Of a stretch of 64,000 bases of DNA, positions 15,001 to 25,530 are shown in pieces. The DNA lies in NCBI GenBank assembly GCA_905116865.2, contig CAJHNH020008567.1, positions 231,001 through 295,000 on the forward strand, given 5' to 3'. Positions within the stretch are counted from its first letter, which is position 1. Every line of letters begins with the position of its first letter. The translations under genes and the position numbers were made by a program. Under the pieces are notes generated by a model, which was not told where the DNA came from, searched no databases, and was given only the letters and a program-made list of their open reading frames with translations. This DNA is from Candidula unifasciata. Its lineage: Eukaryota > Mollusca > Gastropoda > Stylommatophora > Geomitridae.

Positions 15001-18000
15001 TGCAGAATGTGCTCAGGTGTTTGTGGTTGTGTCTGACAGGCATCTGTGGGGACTGTAAAGTCCCTATTATATACATGTGGTAGTTGAGCCTGCAGTGTCC
15101 TGTTCGTAGATAGAAAACTGTTTATGTTGCTTTCTGTTTAGTCTGCTGATGGGGTCTAGTGGATGTTTACTGTTGGTTTGTTCTCTCCACAATTCCTTGT
15201 ATTTTCCCTTGATGAGTGTTTTGATTTCTGGTAACGACAATGGATGGGTGTGTTGTTTCTCGTTTGTTTAATTTTTTTTTGCAAGTCTGTCTGCTGACTC
15301 ATTTCCTGGTATGCTGCAGTGAGACAGCATCTACTGGAGTACAATTTGATTGTTTTCTGAGAGTCTGTTTAGCTGTCGGGTCAGTTCTCTCTCCATGTTG
15401 TCTTGTGGATCCCTCTGAGTCGCCTGGAGGATTGACATGCAGCCACAAAGGAAAACCATTTTACTGTTTTGAATTTTCTAATTTCTCAGTCAATTTGGTT
15501 ACATCAATAATTGCTTGCTGCTCTGCTCTAAAGTTTGTTGAGAGTCTTCTGGAGGCGCATGACGTTTCTACTGTGGTCTCATCTTGCAACACGATGACTG
15601 ATCCAGTTCCTCAATTTTTCTCTGCTGCCTCCAGTGATCCATCAGTGTATACATATGTCCATTCGGGATTTGGGTAGAAGTTGTAGACATGTTTAAGGGT
15701 CTTTGCATGCAGTATTAGGTCACATTCTTCAGCCTTCCTGTCTATGCCTAGAATTGTTGTGACTGTATAGTTAGGCTGTAGGTCTATGCATGAATCATTT
15801 TCCATGTTTAAGGGTCTTTAGAAAGGATGTCACTGTTTTTCCGTATGACAATTTTGATAGATGGTGAAAGCTTTGTCTTTTTAGTCGATTTTTAGTTATT
15901 TGCTATTCTCTGCATAGGGTTGTTGTTCATGTATTTAAATTTGTCTGTTAGGGTAAGTACCTTTTCTTCCATTTGACGGCTCATGCTCTGGAGGCCAGGA
16001 GTTGCCTCTAGCTCATTGATTGATTTGCTTCTCATACCTCCATTGATGAAGCTCATTGACTGACTTGCTTCTCATTACCTCCATTGATGAAGCTCATTGA
16101 TTGATTTGCTTCTCATACCTCCATTGATGAAGCTCATTGACTGACTTGCTTCTCATACCTCTATTGATGAAGCTCATTGATTGATTTGCTTCTCATACCT
16201 CTATTGATGAAGCTCATTGATTGATTTGCTTCTCATACCTCCATTGATGAAGCTCATTGATTGATTTGCTTCCCATACCTCTATTGATGAAGCTCATTGA
16301 TTGATTTGCTTCTCATACCTCTATTGATGAAGCTCATTGATTGATTTGCTTCCCATACCTCCATTGATGAAGCTCATTGACTGACTTGCTTCTCATTACC
16401 TCCATTGATGAAGCTCATTGATTGATTTGCTTCTCATACCTCCATTGATGAAGCTCATTGATTGATTTGCTTCTCATACCTCCATTGATGAAGCTCATTG
16501 ATTGATTTGCTTCTCATACCTCCATTGATGAAGCTCATTGATTGATTTGCTTCTCATACCTCCATTGATGAAGCTCATTGACTGACTTGCTTCTCATACC
16601 TCTATTGATGAAGCTCATTGATTGATTTGCTTCCCATACCTCCGTTGATGAAGCTCATTGACTGACTTGCTTCTCATACCTCTATTGATGATTTTGAGAC
16701 CAGTTTCCTGAATTTTGATTATTCCAGTTATTGAGATTTGTATCATTCACTAAGTATGTTTTTGTGTGTGTGTGTGTGACAGATTAATGTAACATTATAA
16801 GTAGAATTAAGAGAATTCAAGCTAAGGAACTGACGAAAAAAATGTAACTTTTATGGTGATTTCTAATGACAGGTTAAAAGTATGAATAACTATTTGTGAT
16901 GTGTGATATATGTTTGGCTGATTATAATATGTTGCCGTAAAATAAATTGGCAAATATAAAATGTTGCCGTAAAAAAAAATATGTGCTTTTCTTGTTAGCA
17001 TCTTTCTAGACAATGGTGCCATAGGGAGGCATTGGAATCACAACCTATGCTGATGGCGAGTGAGTTAGTTAATCAACAGATTATCCTCATTGCACATTGG
17101 ACAAATCCATAAGCGCTTGGACCCCGTCTTCAGTATATCCCCTGTGACGTAACGGGCCCACTCCCCTTGTTATTACAAAACTTTAGTGTGACGTCCCGGG
17201 TCGTGGGTTCTCTGGATTTGGGTTTAAATGAATTATATGTTAAACATATCCCCTCCACCAGATTAACTGAACTAATATCCGGGCTATGTCGCTCTCAAAC
17301 AAGGTCCTGGATATCCAAGAAAACAGTCATATTGGCTCGTTAATTATTTAAAAATTAGCTGCACTTGGTACCCACAAGAGAAGGAAATGGGTTTTAGATG
17401 TCTATATATATTATTATTATATTGAATGATTTACTAGACAGGGCAGTTGACCCATTCTGTCTACCTTCCCTTGGTAAAGAATTAGTATTATTATTATTTA
17501 ATGAGCCACCAAATGCTATTCTATCTTAACAGTTTACTTAAACATGTAAGGACAGACACACTTGGAATTATAACAAATGATGCAGGATAAGACCATATAA
17601 TTGATTTATTAACCTAGCAATCATGTTGGTTATTTATATTTTTAGTAAAAGTGATGGTATGGTGGTAATGAGATGCTTCAGCTAACTGAGCACCTAAGAT
17701 TAGAGTGAAGTGATAATGGTGGTGTTTAGTTACATAAATACATGATACGTAACTTAGGTTGGTTTAGAAAGTGGAACCTCTGAGAGTCCTCGTGTTGAGT
17801 CCCTTCTTAGCTGTTCCAACTTTTCCGCCCAGTTCTCCGGGTTCTTCCTCCTGTTTCCCAGCTGGCCAAGTTCTAACACAATGAAGTCTCGTGCCCGTGA
17901 TGACCCTCTATTTCTGTTCTTAGAAAAGATTGATCGTCACATGGAAGCTGTAATCATGGAAACAAACACATGCGTGTAGTATCTTGACTTACACTAAGAA

Positions 18001-21000
18001 TACATGTATCAATTAATACAATATATAATAATACATTATTTCTCATCACTACTCCTCATATTCCACATTCTCTCCAGTCTATTCTGAAGGTCTTTGTGTC
18101 TCACACCGACGTTAACATATCCTGCATTCCCTCTCATGTTCTGCAATGATAGTTGACTTTCTAAGTCTGTTGTCCATCATCACTCAGACTTCCAACTGGC
18201 TGACATTGATTTGGCATAAACATGTGGTGCAGGTTATGTGCTGAACATGCAAAACATTTTATTCGTGCATGCTGTCCTGAATTTTATCTTTCAGTGACAG
18301 TGAATAATATACACCCATGATTCTTTCCCTGGGGTTATAAATCCCCTGTTTAGGTGAACAAATTTAGTGAACACATGGTGGGCACACACAAAAACGTAAC
18401 AGCATAGCTGCATATGTGGGCATCATCTCCCAAAGTCCAAACTCAGGTTTTGGTTGATGGTTGAAACATTATAATTTCATTATATTTCAGTATACAAGTC
18501 CTTTTTTATAAACATGAAAACATACACTGAAAAACATGTGACTCAAACATACAAGAAATAGAAATGGTTTAGCAGTTCCCTAACTAAGATACTGAATACT
18601 CACACAGAACTATTTCAAGCAGAATGTGTAGGCAATTTAGGAAAAGGTAGAATAGGCTTTAGCTAACTCCATAACTGTGGCGGGTAACTTCGCTTTAACT
18701 AGCGAATGCACTATGTGCACTTTCCAGAGGGAATTACAAACAGTGAGTCATCATAAAGTCTTATAGTAACCCCAGCCTTGCTGGTTAAATGAGAGGATTC
18801 GGGGTTTGCCCACATCTTATTCCCTGCTGTAATTAAGATTGTATATTTAAATGTTCTTAAGTTCACTGACAATGTTTACAGTTAAAATGAAACTTCATAA
18901 AACTGTAGGAACATAAAAACTAACATTTATTAGGATTTTTAAATCAATATAAATTCAAATGATAACTAAATAAAAGGCTGTGGATAAAATTATGGATTGG
19001 GAAAGCAACAGATGTTCCCACTTAGCTGTAGCTTAGGTCAGCTTCTGGCTAAGCCTCGGTGACACATCAGGCAGGCCGAATCTTCCAGTCCAGTCCGGAC
19101 AATCGGGTATCTGCAGCTAAGCTTAGGATTTACATCTGGAGCTCCCACCTGTAAGTACCATCTGGAATACAATCTGGAACCCTGGCAGGGAATTCAAACC
19201 CAGGCAACAAGACAACAGAACTAACTGAACTGTGTCAATTGGGGAGAACAAAATCTTTACTCCCCCAATCGAGCCTGGAATGAAAAATGGAAGATGGGAA
19301 GTCCTACCAAGGGGGAAGTTACTCTTTGTTACCCCTTGCACTACTCTTCGCCTTTATTACCTTTCAACTCTTTAATTATAATTTTGCTACAATGAAGCAT
19401 TAGGAAAGGGGTAAGAAATTTCTTAATTAGTCCAGTGTTATTATGCTAATTAAAAGCAATAGGAAAATGTTTAGAACTTTGGTAATAGTATTATCTAAAC
19501 AAAGCACTTTTTAAAAGGACAGAAACAGCTGTCCAGACCAGCTCGTCACACTAACCTATGTATAAAAGATTGAAAACAATTGTACAAGCTTACCTGGGAA
19601 CATTCCATCTATCGCCAAACCAGAATCAAACAATTAGAATCACCTCTAATGTCGATCTGTGTTTGTTGCCGGTGGCAGCGATTGTGATGGAAATTCCAGA
19701 GGCTAGTATTATTAATACCTCTATCTGTCTGCAAGGTTAAACTCTTCCCTTTACTAGGTTCTACCCAACCCTCCAGGAGATGACCTAAGTCACGCCCCTG
19801 AGGTACCTTGCAGATCAACATAGCCATAAATGGGCCTGTCAATCAATTCTGGACTGACATCCCTCTATGAGCAAACAGTCTTAAGTGGCCCAATCTAGTT
19901 TACAACTAATCTAACTGGCAGGTGTAAAAACTGTCCAGAGGACGCCATGGGGTCTACCAGTCCACTAAATTCCCCTGATCTAGTCTCTTCAAAAGGCCCC
20001 AGTCAGTCTGTGTTATGTAACATTTATGACGCTAAGGTTCAGCTCAGGGGAGATAATCTCAGGTGTGATTATTAGTTCCCCATTGCTGGCCCCTACAGTC
20101 TGTGGGCAGGAGATAATTTTATGACACTGGCTGGTGAAAGGAATCCCTAGCTAAGGTAGTATTTGGTAATATTACCCAAAGCTAGGTTGCTTTGTCTGGC
20201 GAGAGATGGGGAAACCAAGTTTAAACAATTTTCAAATCCCTTGTAGTGGTTTTAGAACTATTCAGGCTCAGTGCATATGGAGTATAATTCTTTGTCCTTT
20301 TTTTAACATAACAAATTATTAAACACAATATAACTTCTGAGACCACTGAGGTCATTTCATCACATCCCCTAGTGTGACTGATAACATCAGCTCTGTGTTG
20401 CTTTACTATTCTTTTTTATGGTTTTATAGACGAATGATGATAAAGGCCCTTGACAGATAAAAAGAGTAATGAAGATGTCTTGAAAGAAACTGACATGAAG
20501 AAAGGGACAATCTACATTCTTTGGTCCTGTTATGAGAAGGAGAAAACTGGAGTACATCGTGACAGTAGGAAAGTTGGAGGGGAGGGGGGGTGGGGGGCAG
20601 AGGGAGATCGAGAGAAAAGATGCTGGACAGTTTGACATTGTGGTATGGAGGATCATCTGTATCAGAGTTGATTGAAAGTACATGAGACAGAAGGTAGTGG
20701 TTATAATGACTACGAGCGCCACACAGCATGGACTTTAAGAAGAAGATAGTGATCACATATAATTAATGGGCTTCTTCACAGATGTACATCACTTAATCTG
20801 TCTGCAATCACTTTCTATGATAGTCCAATTCCTTTATTATTATTTTTCCACCAAGCAGCACAGTCCTTGACAATTTTCTTCTACTTCTGTGTTTATTCCC
20901 AGTAGAGAATAGGACCTCAGCCAACTCTCACACAGCCGTCCTATCCTTTGCCATTGCTTATAGTCACCCCATACCCTCGCCATCTTTGTCACACCTATTC

Positions 21001-23740
21001 TTTCTTTCTTTGTGTTCACTGGCTGTAAACTCTGGCAGAAATGTCTGGTTGTTCGTCCACCTGTGGGCTGTAGTTTTGTTCCAGCACCTGAGTGTTGCGG
21101 CGCACACCCGTTTTACAATTCTGTTTTTTGGGTGTTTTTTTTTTTGGGTGTGCAGACAGTTGGTTCCTTGCCTCTCAGGCAGATGCAGTCTGACTTCAAA
21201 GGAAGCCCCCTGTTAGTTGACTCAAATGACATTCTTGTTGGGGAGCCACACATAATAAACAAAATATTGATAGGCACTAATTGATGGGAAAAAAGCAAAG
21301 GAAAGACAAAGAGATAAATACCTGGATCGTTTGGCCACATGGCATGGGGTAGACAAGAAAACACTCAGCGGTTCTTGTGATCATGTGTTAAGACAAACTA
21401 AGACTACCACTAATGCTCTTGTCATTGCGTCTGTTATCTAAAGTGTTTAGCACACAATCTTATGGTGCTGAAAGAGGTAATAATAAAAGAATATGTGCTT
21501 ATATTGTTTGTTATCTTTCAGATGTCCTTCAAATGATGGGGCGAGCAGGCCGGCCTCAGTTTGATGACCAGGGTGTGGCCATGATCCTTGTCCATGATAT
21601 CAAAAAGCACTTCTACAAGAAGTTTCTCTATGAGCCTTTCCCTGTGGAATCCAAGTGAGTATCTTGTAGACTGCCTAGTGATAAACAGATGATCCCATAA
21701 CATTCAGTCTGTAAAGGCTCAAGTGGCTGGCTGGTTCACGCCTGGAGAATGGAAGATGGCAGAGTGGGAATGCAGAGTCCCTAAGGACATCCTCTTTTGT
21801 GAATTAAAGACGGGCAGAAGATGTTGAGCCTGACCTCTACTGTGATATAAGGATGTGTGCAAGCAATGCATGAATGATACTGGTATGACTTGCTTAAAGT
21901 TATAAATTGATAATAAATACTGTTTAAGACTAAGCAAGGGACTTGCTTAGTGTTATACATTCACAGTAAGTCTCTGTTCAACCCTAAACATACTGTTTTG
22001 CAGTTTGAAAGTGACTAATTATAAATTCACAATAAATATGATTTTAACCCTAAACATACCTACTGCAGTTTAAGATTGACTTGTTTAGAGTTATAAATTC
22101 ACTATAAATTTGTGTTTAATCCCAAAAATACTTTTTTTGCATTTTAAAAGTGACTTGCTTAGAGTTATAAATTCACAAGAAATATCTGTTCAACACTAAA
22201 CAGGCTTTCATAAGTTTACAAGTGGTTCACTTAGGGTTTTGGTTGACAGTATAAATTCCTGTTTAACACTGCTTCAAGAGAGAAGCTGCAAGACAGTTAG
22301 GTATCATGAAGAGAAAGAACATGTGTATCAGAAAGTATTGCTTGGTCACCAGACAAGTTAATTTCTTCAGACATGATTGCCATATAGCAGTGCAGTATGT
22401 TGTAACAACAGCAGACATGATTGCCATATAGCAGTGCAGTATGTTGTAACAACAGCAGACATGATTGCCATATGGCAATGCAGTATGTTGTAACAGCAGC
22501 AGACATGATTGCCATATGGCAATGCAGTATGTTGTAACAGCAGCAGACTTGATTGCCATATTGCAATTATTCAATATGTTGTAACAGCAGCAGACATGAC
22601 TGCCATATAGCAATGCAGTATGTTGTAACAGCAGCAGACTTGATTGCCATATTGCAATTCAGTATGTTGTAACAGCAGCAGACATGACTGCCATATGGCA
22701 ATGCAGTGTTTTGTAACAACAGGCATGTTTAACAGGAACACAGACAGATTCAGAACAATAGAGAAGATGCAGTACAATTAGCAGACATGATTGCCATATG
22801 GCAATGCAGTATGTCGTAACTACAGACATGTTTAACAGAACAGTAGATAAGATTACAGGCAGTTAGGTATCATGAAGAAAGAAAAAATTCTGTATCAGAA
22901 AGTATTGCTTGTGCACCAGACAAATTACCCTGAACAGATATAATTACCTTTGCCATATGGTGTAGACCATAAGAAGTAAAAGAAGAAGTTATTAGAAATC
23001 ATGGCGTCAGTCAGTATAACATATATTCTTTTTCATGTGATGTAGTCATTGTCTTGTTTTGTTTTGTTTTTCTTCCTCTTCTGGGCATTTGCAGCTGTAA
23101 ACACTGGTAGAATGATCTGGCTGTTCATCCACTTCTGAACTATGATCTTGTGCCAGAATTTGAGCTTTGTGTGCACATCTGGCTTATTTGTATGCAGGTT
23201 GTTGGTTCCCTACCTCTCAGGCAGATACGGTCCGACTTAGAAGGAAACACACCTAATTAGTCAACGTGTACCCCATGCTTGTTAGAGGGGCAGTGTATGT
23301 ATTCTCTTGTCCCCCAGCCCGGCTCCCTAGCGTAGTTAGCCAAACCGGATTACGCAGTGACCGGGTGACGAACTCCTTGTGGTCTGGGTTCACTCCCGGG
23401 GGTAGGCAGAAAAGCCACATTTCTCCCAGATTTACGGTATTTACAATGGAATCAATGCCGAAAGGTAGCAATATCCATAATACTGAGCCTAAGGGTTAAC
23501 AACTCATGGCTTCTGGATACTAAAACAAACAAACAAACTTGTCCCCCAAAATGGGGCTCTGGAACCTGCATGGAGATAGTCATTATCTGAAAGTAACTTC
23601 TGTCTGCCCTACAGCCTCCTGGATGTTCTGGCTGATCATCTGAATGCTGAGGTGGTGGCTGGCACTATCGGCTCCAAGCAGGATGCCATGGACTATATCA
23701 CCTGGACCTACTTCTTCAGGAGACTGGTCATGAACCCCAG
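11895..23740 (+). CDS. ASCC3: ASCC3 helicase, partial (four internal exons)
   Basis: Four exons join in frame (phases 0, 1, 2, 2) and encode about 172 residues of activating signal cointegrator 1 complex subunit 3, a Ski2-like (Brr2-type) DExH helicase that unwinds 3'-5' in alkylation repair with ALKBH3 and splits collided ribosomes in the RQC-trigger complex. The segment covers the RecA2 half of the second helicase cassette (HHAGL, the [14 protein letters not shown] motif V and [12 protein letters not shown] motif VI) and the start of the winged-helix part. The sequence [20 protein letters not shown] follows the C-terminal cassette of ASCC3, not the first cassette and not SNRNP200. Introns are 1.6, 7.8 and 2.0 kb and packed with repeats. 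No preceding or following exon was found in the window. Confidence 0.93.
12033..13616 (+). other. ASCC3 intron with minisatellite
   Basis: GT-AG intron of 1,584 bp, most of which is the 12478-13555 tandem array. The donor is gtgagt; the acceptor tract is ttgtttctag. Confidence 0.9.
12478..13555. repeat. ~20-30-bp imperfect minisatellite, 1.08 kb
   Basis: Repeats of cagagtcactgcatacaca-type units, alternating with tcagtttatacacagcacag-type units. Unit length varies, and a higher-order period is visible near 13200-13500. Several fortuitous frames run through it, up to 185 codons; they have no domains and lie inside an ASCC3 intron. The array ends 61 bp before the next exon. Confidence 0.9.
13617..13737 (+). 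CDS. ASCC3: ASCC3 exon b (phase 0-1)
   Basis: Acceptor ttgtttctag and donor ACAG|gtatat. Encodes [20 protein letters not shown] and then [19 protein letters not shown]. This contains helicase motif V; FPAH and [18 protein letters not shown] are typical of the ASCC3 C-terminal cassette. Confidence 0.95.
13738..14690 (+). other. intronic, no clear feature
   Basis: Intron sequence with poly-C tracts near 14022-14033 and 14493-14503, and A/T-rich stretches. The end at about 14035-14055 resembles a hAT terminal sequence, but no partner end or target duplication was convincing. Confidence 0.4.
14698..14842. repeat. (TTC)n microsatellite
   Basis: Interrupted TTC repeat of about 145 bp. Confidence 0.95.
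14850..16012 (-). pseudogene. non-LTR retrotransposon fragment with RNase H domain
   Basis: The minus strand from about 16010 to 14850 reads, with stops and frameshifts, as the C-terminal part of an I/Jockey-like ORF2. First comes a linker with [19 protein letters not shown]. Then an RNase H domain with [16 protein letters not shown] (the catalytic YTDGS motif) and a later FRAEQQAI (the catalytic Glu). Last is a C-terminal [17 protein letters not shown] with Cys/His-poor remains of the usual zinc-knuckle tail. It lies antisense in an ASCC3 intron. Frameshifts make it non-functional. Confidence 0.85.
16013..16690. repeat. 40-bp minisatellite, about 17 copies
   Basis: Unit agctcattgattgatttgct plus tctcatacctccattgatga, with two 41-bp units. 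Variants (ctgacttgc versus ttgatttgc, cctcc versus cctct) are interspersed. The array begins exactly at the edge of the RNase H LINE fragment, whose last bases ctctagctcattgattg contain the unit start. Confidence 0.95.
16700..17140 (+). other. intronic, no clear feature
   Basis: AT-rich ASCC3 intron sequence with a short (TG)n at about 16763-16779. No exon or element was recognised. Confidence 0.4.
17143..20364. mobile_element. putative 3.2-kb LTR-like element or solo LTR
   Basis: The block starts TGTGACGTAACGGG, ends TTTCATCACA, and is flanked by the 5-bp direct repeat tcccc (17138-17142 and 20365-20369). TG...CA ends with a 5-bp duplication fit an LTR retroelement, and a TATAAAAG box lies at about 19561. 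No gag, pol or env coding sequence and no pair of internal LTRs were seen, so it would be a long solo LTR or a non-autonomous derivative. A TIR-type DNA transposon is the alternative, as the ends share TGTGA in inverted orientation. Confidence 0.4.
20400..20765 (+). pseudogene. non-LTR retrotransposon RT C-terminal tail
   Basis: Frameshifted + strand homologue of 34005-34390 (-) and 62695-62815 (+). It shows FYRRMM, then gatgtcttgaaagaaactg (DVLKET), then the basic segment and a C-terminal ATQHGL-type end. Purifying features are lost. Confidence 0.65.
20770..21003 (+). other. intronic, weak similarity to the 2.1-kb repeat
   Basis: The order ccaactctcac, gccgtcctatcctttgcc, cttatagtcacccc loosely follows the repeat at 43320-43380. 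Otherwise nothing recognised. Confidence 0.3.
21004..21262 (+). mobile_element. ~275-bp SINE-like repeat (family D), copy 1
   Basis: Starts ttcactggctgtaaactctgg and shares ctggttgttcgtccac, gttggttccttgcctctcag and gacattcttgttggg with five other copies. Minus-strand copies end in gaagaagaag-type tails, so the minus strand may be the element's sense strand. Confidence 0.7.
21522..21654 (+). CDS. ASCC3: ASCC3 exon c (phase 1-2)
   Basis: Acceptor ttatctttcag and donor TCCAA|gtgagt. Encodes [20 protein letters not shown] and then [32 protein letters not shown] is helicase motif VI with the arginine fingers intact, and [10 protein letters not shown] leads into the winged-helix domain. Confidence 0.96.
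21655..22370 (+). other. intronic; loose ~60-bp decayed repeats
   Basis: From about 21890 to 22250 the phrases gacttgctta(g)agttataaattcac and aacaataaatat/ctgttcaac recur four to five times at irregular spacing, as in an old tandem array. Confidence 0.45.
22370..22830. repeat. 44-bp minisatellite with palindromic core
   Basis: About eight units of roughly 44 bp (22381 and 22425 starts) plus an isolated unit near 22780-22815. Several units contain ATTGCCATATGGCAAT, a perfect 16-bp palindrome. Minus-strand frames are open only because of the repeat. Confidence 0.9.
22840..23085 (+). other. intronic, partial duplicate of 22310-22370
   Basis: The segment at 22855-22930 (ggcagttaggtatcatgaag, tctgtatcagaaagtattgc) duplicates 22293-22350. 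The rest shows nothing. Confidence 0.55.
23090..23575 (+). mobile_element. family D repeat, copy 2, interrupted by a SINE
   Basis: Left part 23092-23315 and right part 23548-23575 together follow family D (gcagctgtaaac..., ggttccctacctctcaggcag..., atggggctctggaacc). The break is the 23316-23537 insertion with its 10-bp duplication. Confidence 0.75.
23316..23537 (+). mobile_element. tRNA-derived SINE with (AAAC)n tail
   Basis: The direct repeat cttgtccccc flanks it (23306-23315 and 23538-23547). The head carries an A-box-like tagcgtagttagcca and a B-box-like gggttcactccc, and the end is an AAAC repeat. It is inserted in a family D copy, so it is younger than that copy. Confidence 0.8.
23615..23740 (+). 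CDS. ASCC3: ASCC3 exon d (phase 2-2)
   Basis: Acceptor tgccctacag and donor CCCAG|gtaagc. Encodes [20 protein letters not shown] and then [20 protein letters not shown], the winged-helix region after the second RecA pair of ASCC3. The next expected exon (a YYNL-type start of the second Sec63 unit) was not found. Confidence 0.95.
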
Positions 23741-23756
23741 GTAAGCCTGTCACTTC

Positions 23757-24035
23757 TGTCTGATACTCTGTGCCCATGTGGGTTCCAGGGCCCCATTGTA
23801 GGGAAGACAAGAATAGACCCACTGCCATCCCAACAAGAATGTTGTAGATTTGACTGACTGGGATTTCTTTCGAAGTTGGAGTGCATCTAATGGAGCTGCA
23901 AGTAACAACCAGCCAGCTGCACACAAATAAGCCAGTAAAACAAACGTGCATGCACAAATTCAGGCCCTGGCACAAAACCAAAGTCCAGATGGATGAACAA
24001 CCAGGACTTTCTGCTGGAGCGTACAGCTGGTGAAC
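23757..24035 (-). mobile_element. family D repeat, copy 3, minus orientation
   Basis: The reverse complement follows family D throughout (ttcaccagctgtac, agaaagtcctggttgttcat, cattcttgttggga, caatggggccctggaaccca). It starts 16 bp after exon d, while copy 2 ends about 40 bp before the exon in the opposite orientation. Confidence 0.8.
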
Positions 24036-24520
24036 AAAGAAGAAGAAGTGTTATACTTTCATCATCATCATCATCATCTTCATCATCATCATCATAAACT
24101 ACTTCTGCATTTGAGCATCATAGGGTAAAATAATTTGCGATCCAGTGCATACTGTCTGGGACTGGCTATTGTCATGCCGTGAAGGTGTAAAGTGTCTAAG
24201 GTTGTTGATCTGTATTTCTTGTAGCTGAACTGTTGCTCTTGTACTTTTACTTTAACCACAACAAACTTCTACTGAGCTGTAACAGCATAATGGCTTGTAT
24301 GCTTCCCTGCAGGCCTAGTTGTATTGTGTTTGAATCTCTATGAAGGCTGATTTTTATAACTTATGATTAAGTGCGTGAAGAGAAAGAAATGTGGAGATTT
24401 AAATTATTTTCGTCCTCGCTAATTTTTACTCAAACTTGTTCTGTCCAAAATAGGTATACTTCAAAGTCTGCATTGTTTCATCTCAGACATTAAACAAAAG
24501 ACACTTTGGGCGAAAAGCAG
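24036..24520 (+). other. non-coding, (TCA)n microsatellite at start
   Basis: An imperfect TCA/ATC repeat lies at about 24060-24095. The remainder shows no feature. Confidence 0.5.
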
Positions 24521-24524
24521 TTAA

Positions 24525-24920
24525 AACCTAAAGTTCTGACAACATAACAGTTCTACCTTCTTCTTCACTTCCTCTTTTACTGCTTCGGGTGTCAAGGGAG
24601 ATACAAGGTTCTGCTTCTTGCTCTTCTGGCTGCCTTGACCATAGACAGATTGTGCTATTATAGAGAGTTTCTCTGATGTTATCTTTCCATTGTTATTCTT
24701 GGTCTTCATTGTGCTCTATATCCTTCTCTTTTGGTGTATGCCTTGTCGGGTATGGCATCACAAGGCATTCTCTCTGAGTGGGCAAACCATTTGATTGGCT
24801 GTCCTTGTATGTCATTTATAATTTTTTCTGTGCCGAAATAACAGGTAATGACCAAAAAAACACATTGTGACTTGTTTCCTAGCCAGAAAGTATCTGCTTC
24901 TTCTTCTGTGTTCACCCGAA
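24525..24920 (-). pseudogene. non-LTR retrotransposon fragment
   Basis: The minus strand reads TEEEADTFWLGNK, then EKIINDIQGQPIKWFAHSER, MPCDAIPDKAYTKREGYRAQ, then a stop, then an open segment MKTKNNNGKITSEKLSIIAQ. I...QIKWFGH..RMP...IP..A resembles a retrotransposon RT C-terminal tail. The final Lys-rich segment could not be assigned. Confidence 0.5.
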
Positions 24921-24929
24921 GATGTAATT

Positions 24930-25085
24930 GCGTTGTGTCCGTTTACAGCATGGCTGCGATATTTGCACATTTCGGCCAACACATCCGACTTCTGCGGGCA
25001 TTTGTTGACCGGATTAGCCTTCCCGGTACCAGAAAGTATTATCCTCATCACCATCATCATCATTGTGTGTTGTGTTGGTAAGCGT
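24930..25085 (+). repeat. interspersed repeat shared with 40785-40875
   Basis: Shared order: cagcatggctgcgatatttgc, cgacacatc(c/t)gact, gttgaccggattagc/gttgaccaggttaac. Two copies only; class unknown. Confidence 0.55.
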
Positions 25086-25325
25086 AAGCTGTCATGTTTC
25101 ACCATCTCACACATCTCTACAGTCGTGGATTAGTTTAGTGTTTTCATCGCACCCTATCCATCTGACATGGTCATCCAGGTATTTATCTGTTTGTCGTCCT
25201 CTTGCTCTCTGTCCATCAATTTTGCCAGCTGTTACGAAGTTCTTGATTCGCTTCCTTCTCATAGCATGTTCAGAAAACTTTGTGAAGATTTGTAGGTTGT
25301 GAAACCATGACTATTCTTAGCATCT
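25085..25325 (-). pseudogene. non-LTR retrotransposon RT C-terminal tail
   Basis: Minus-strand fragments RKRIKNFVTAGKIDGQRARG and RQTDKYLDDHVRW match the LINE pattern ..R.(E/K)N.V..GKI.G.R.RGRQ. Frameshifted and non-functional. Confidence 0.65.
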
Positions 25326-25329
25326 TGAA

Positions 25330-25530
25330 TGACGGTAGTTTGCCATTGCTTTTCTTCTTAGCAGTGATCATACTGGTCAGGGGATCATAGCCACTGTCAC
25401 TATGAAATGATCCTCTGACTACCATTGGGGAACCGACGAAGGTAGTTTGCCATTACTTTCCTTCTTGGCAGTGATCATAGCCACTGTCACTATAATATGA
25501 TCCTCTGACTACCATTGGGGAAGACCATGA
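25330..25530. repeat. two-copy direct duplication, offset 107 bp
   Basis: ggtagtttgccatt begins both copies (about 25334 and 25441). Both end ctctgactaccattgggga; the first carries an extra ~20-bp segment. Confidence 0.8.

Noticed and set aside
20387..20756. Two 110-residue minus-strand proteins
   Set aside because: Antisense of a LINE RT tail; also antisense frames of the related copies stay open.
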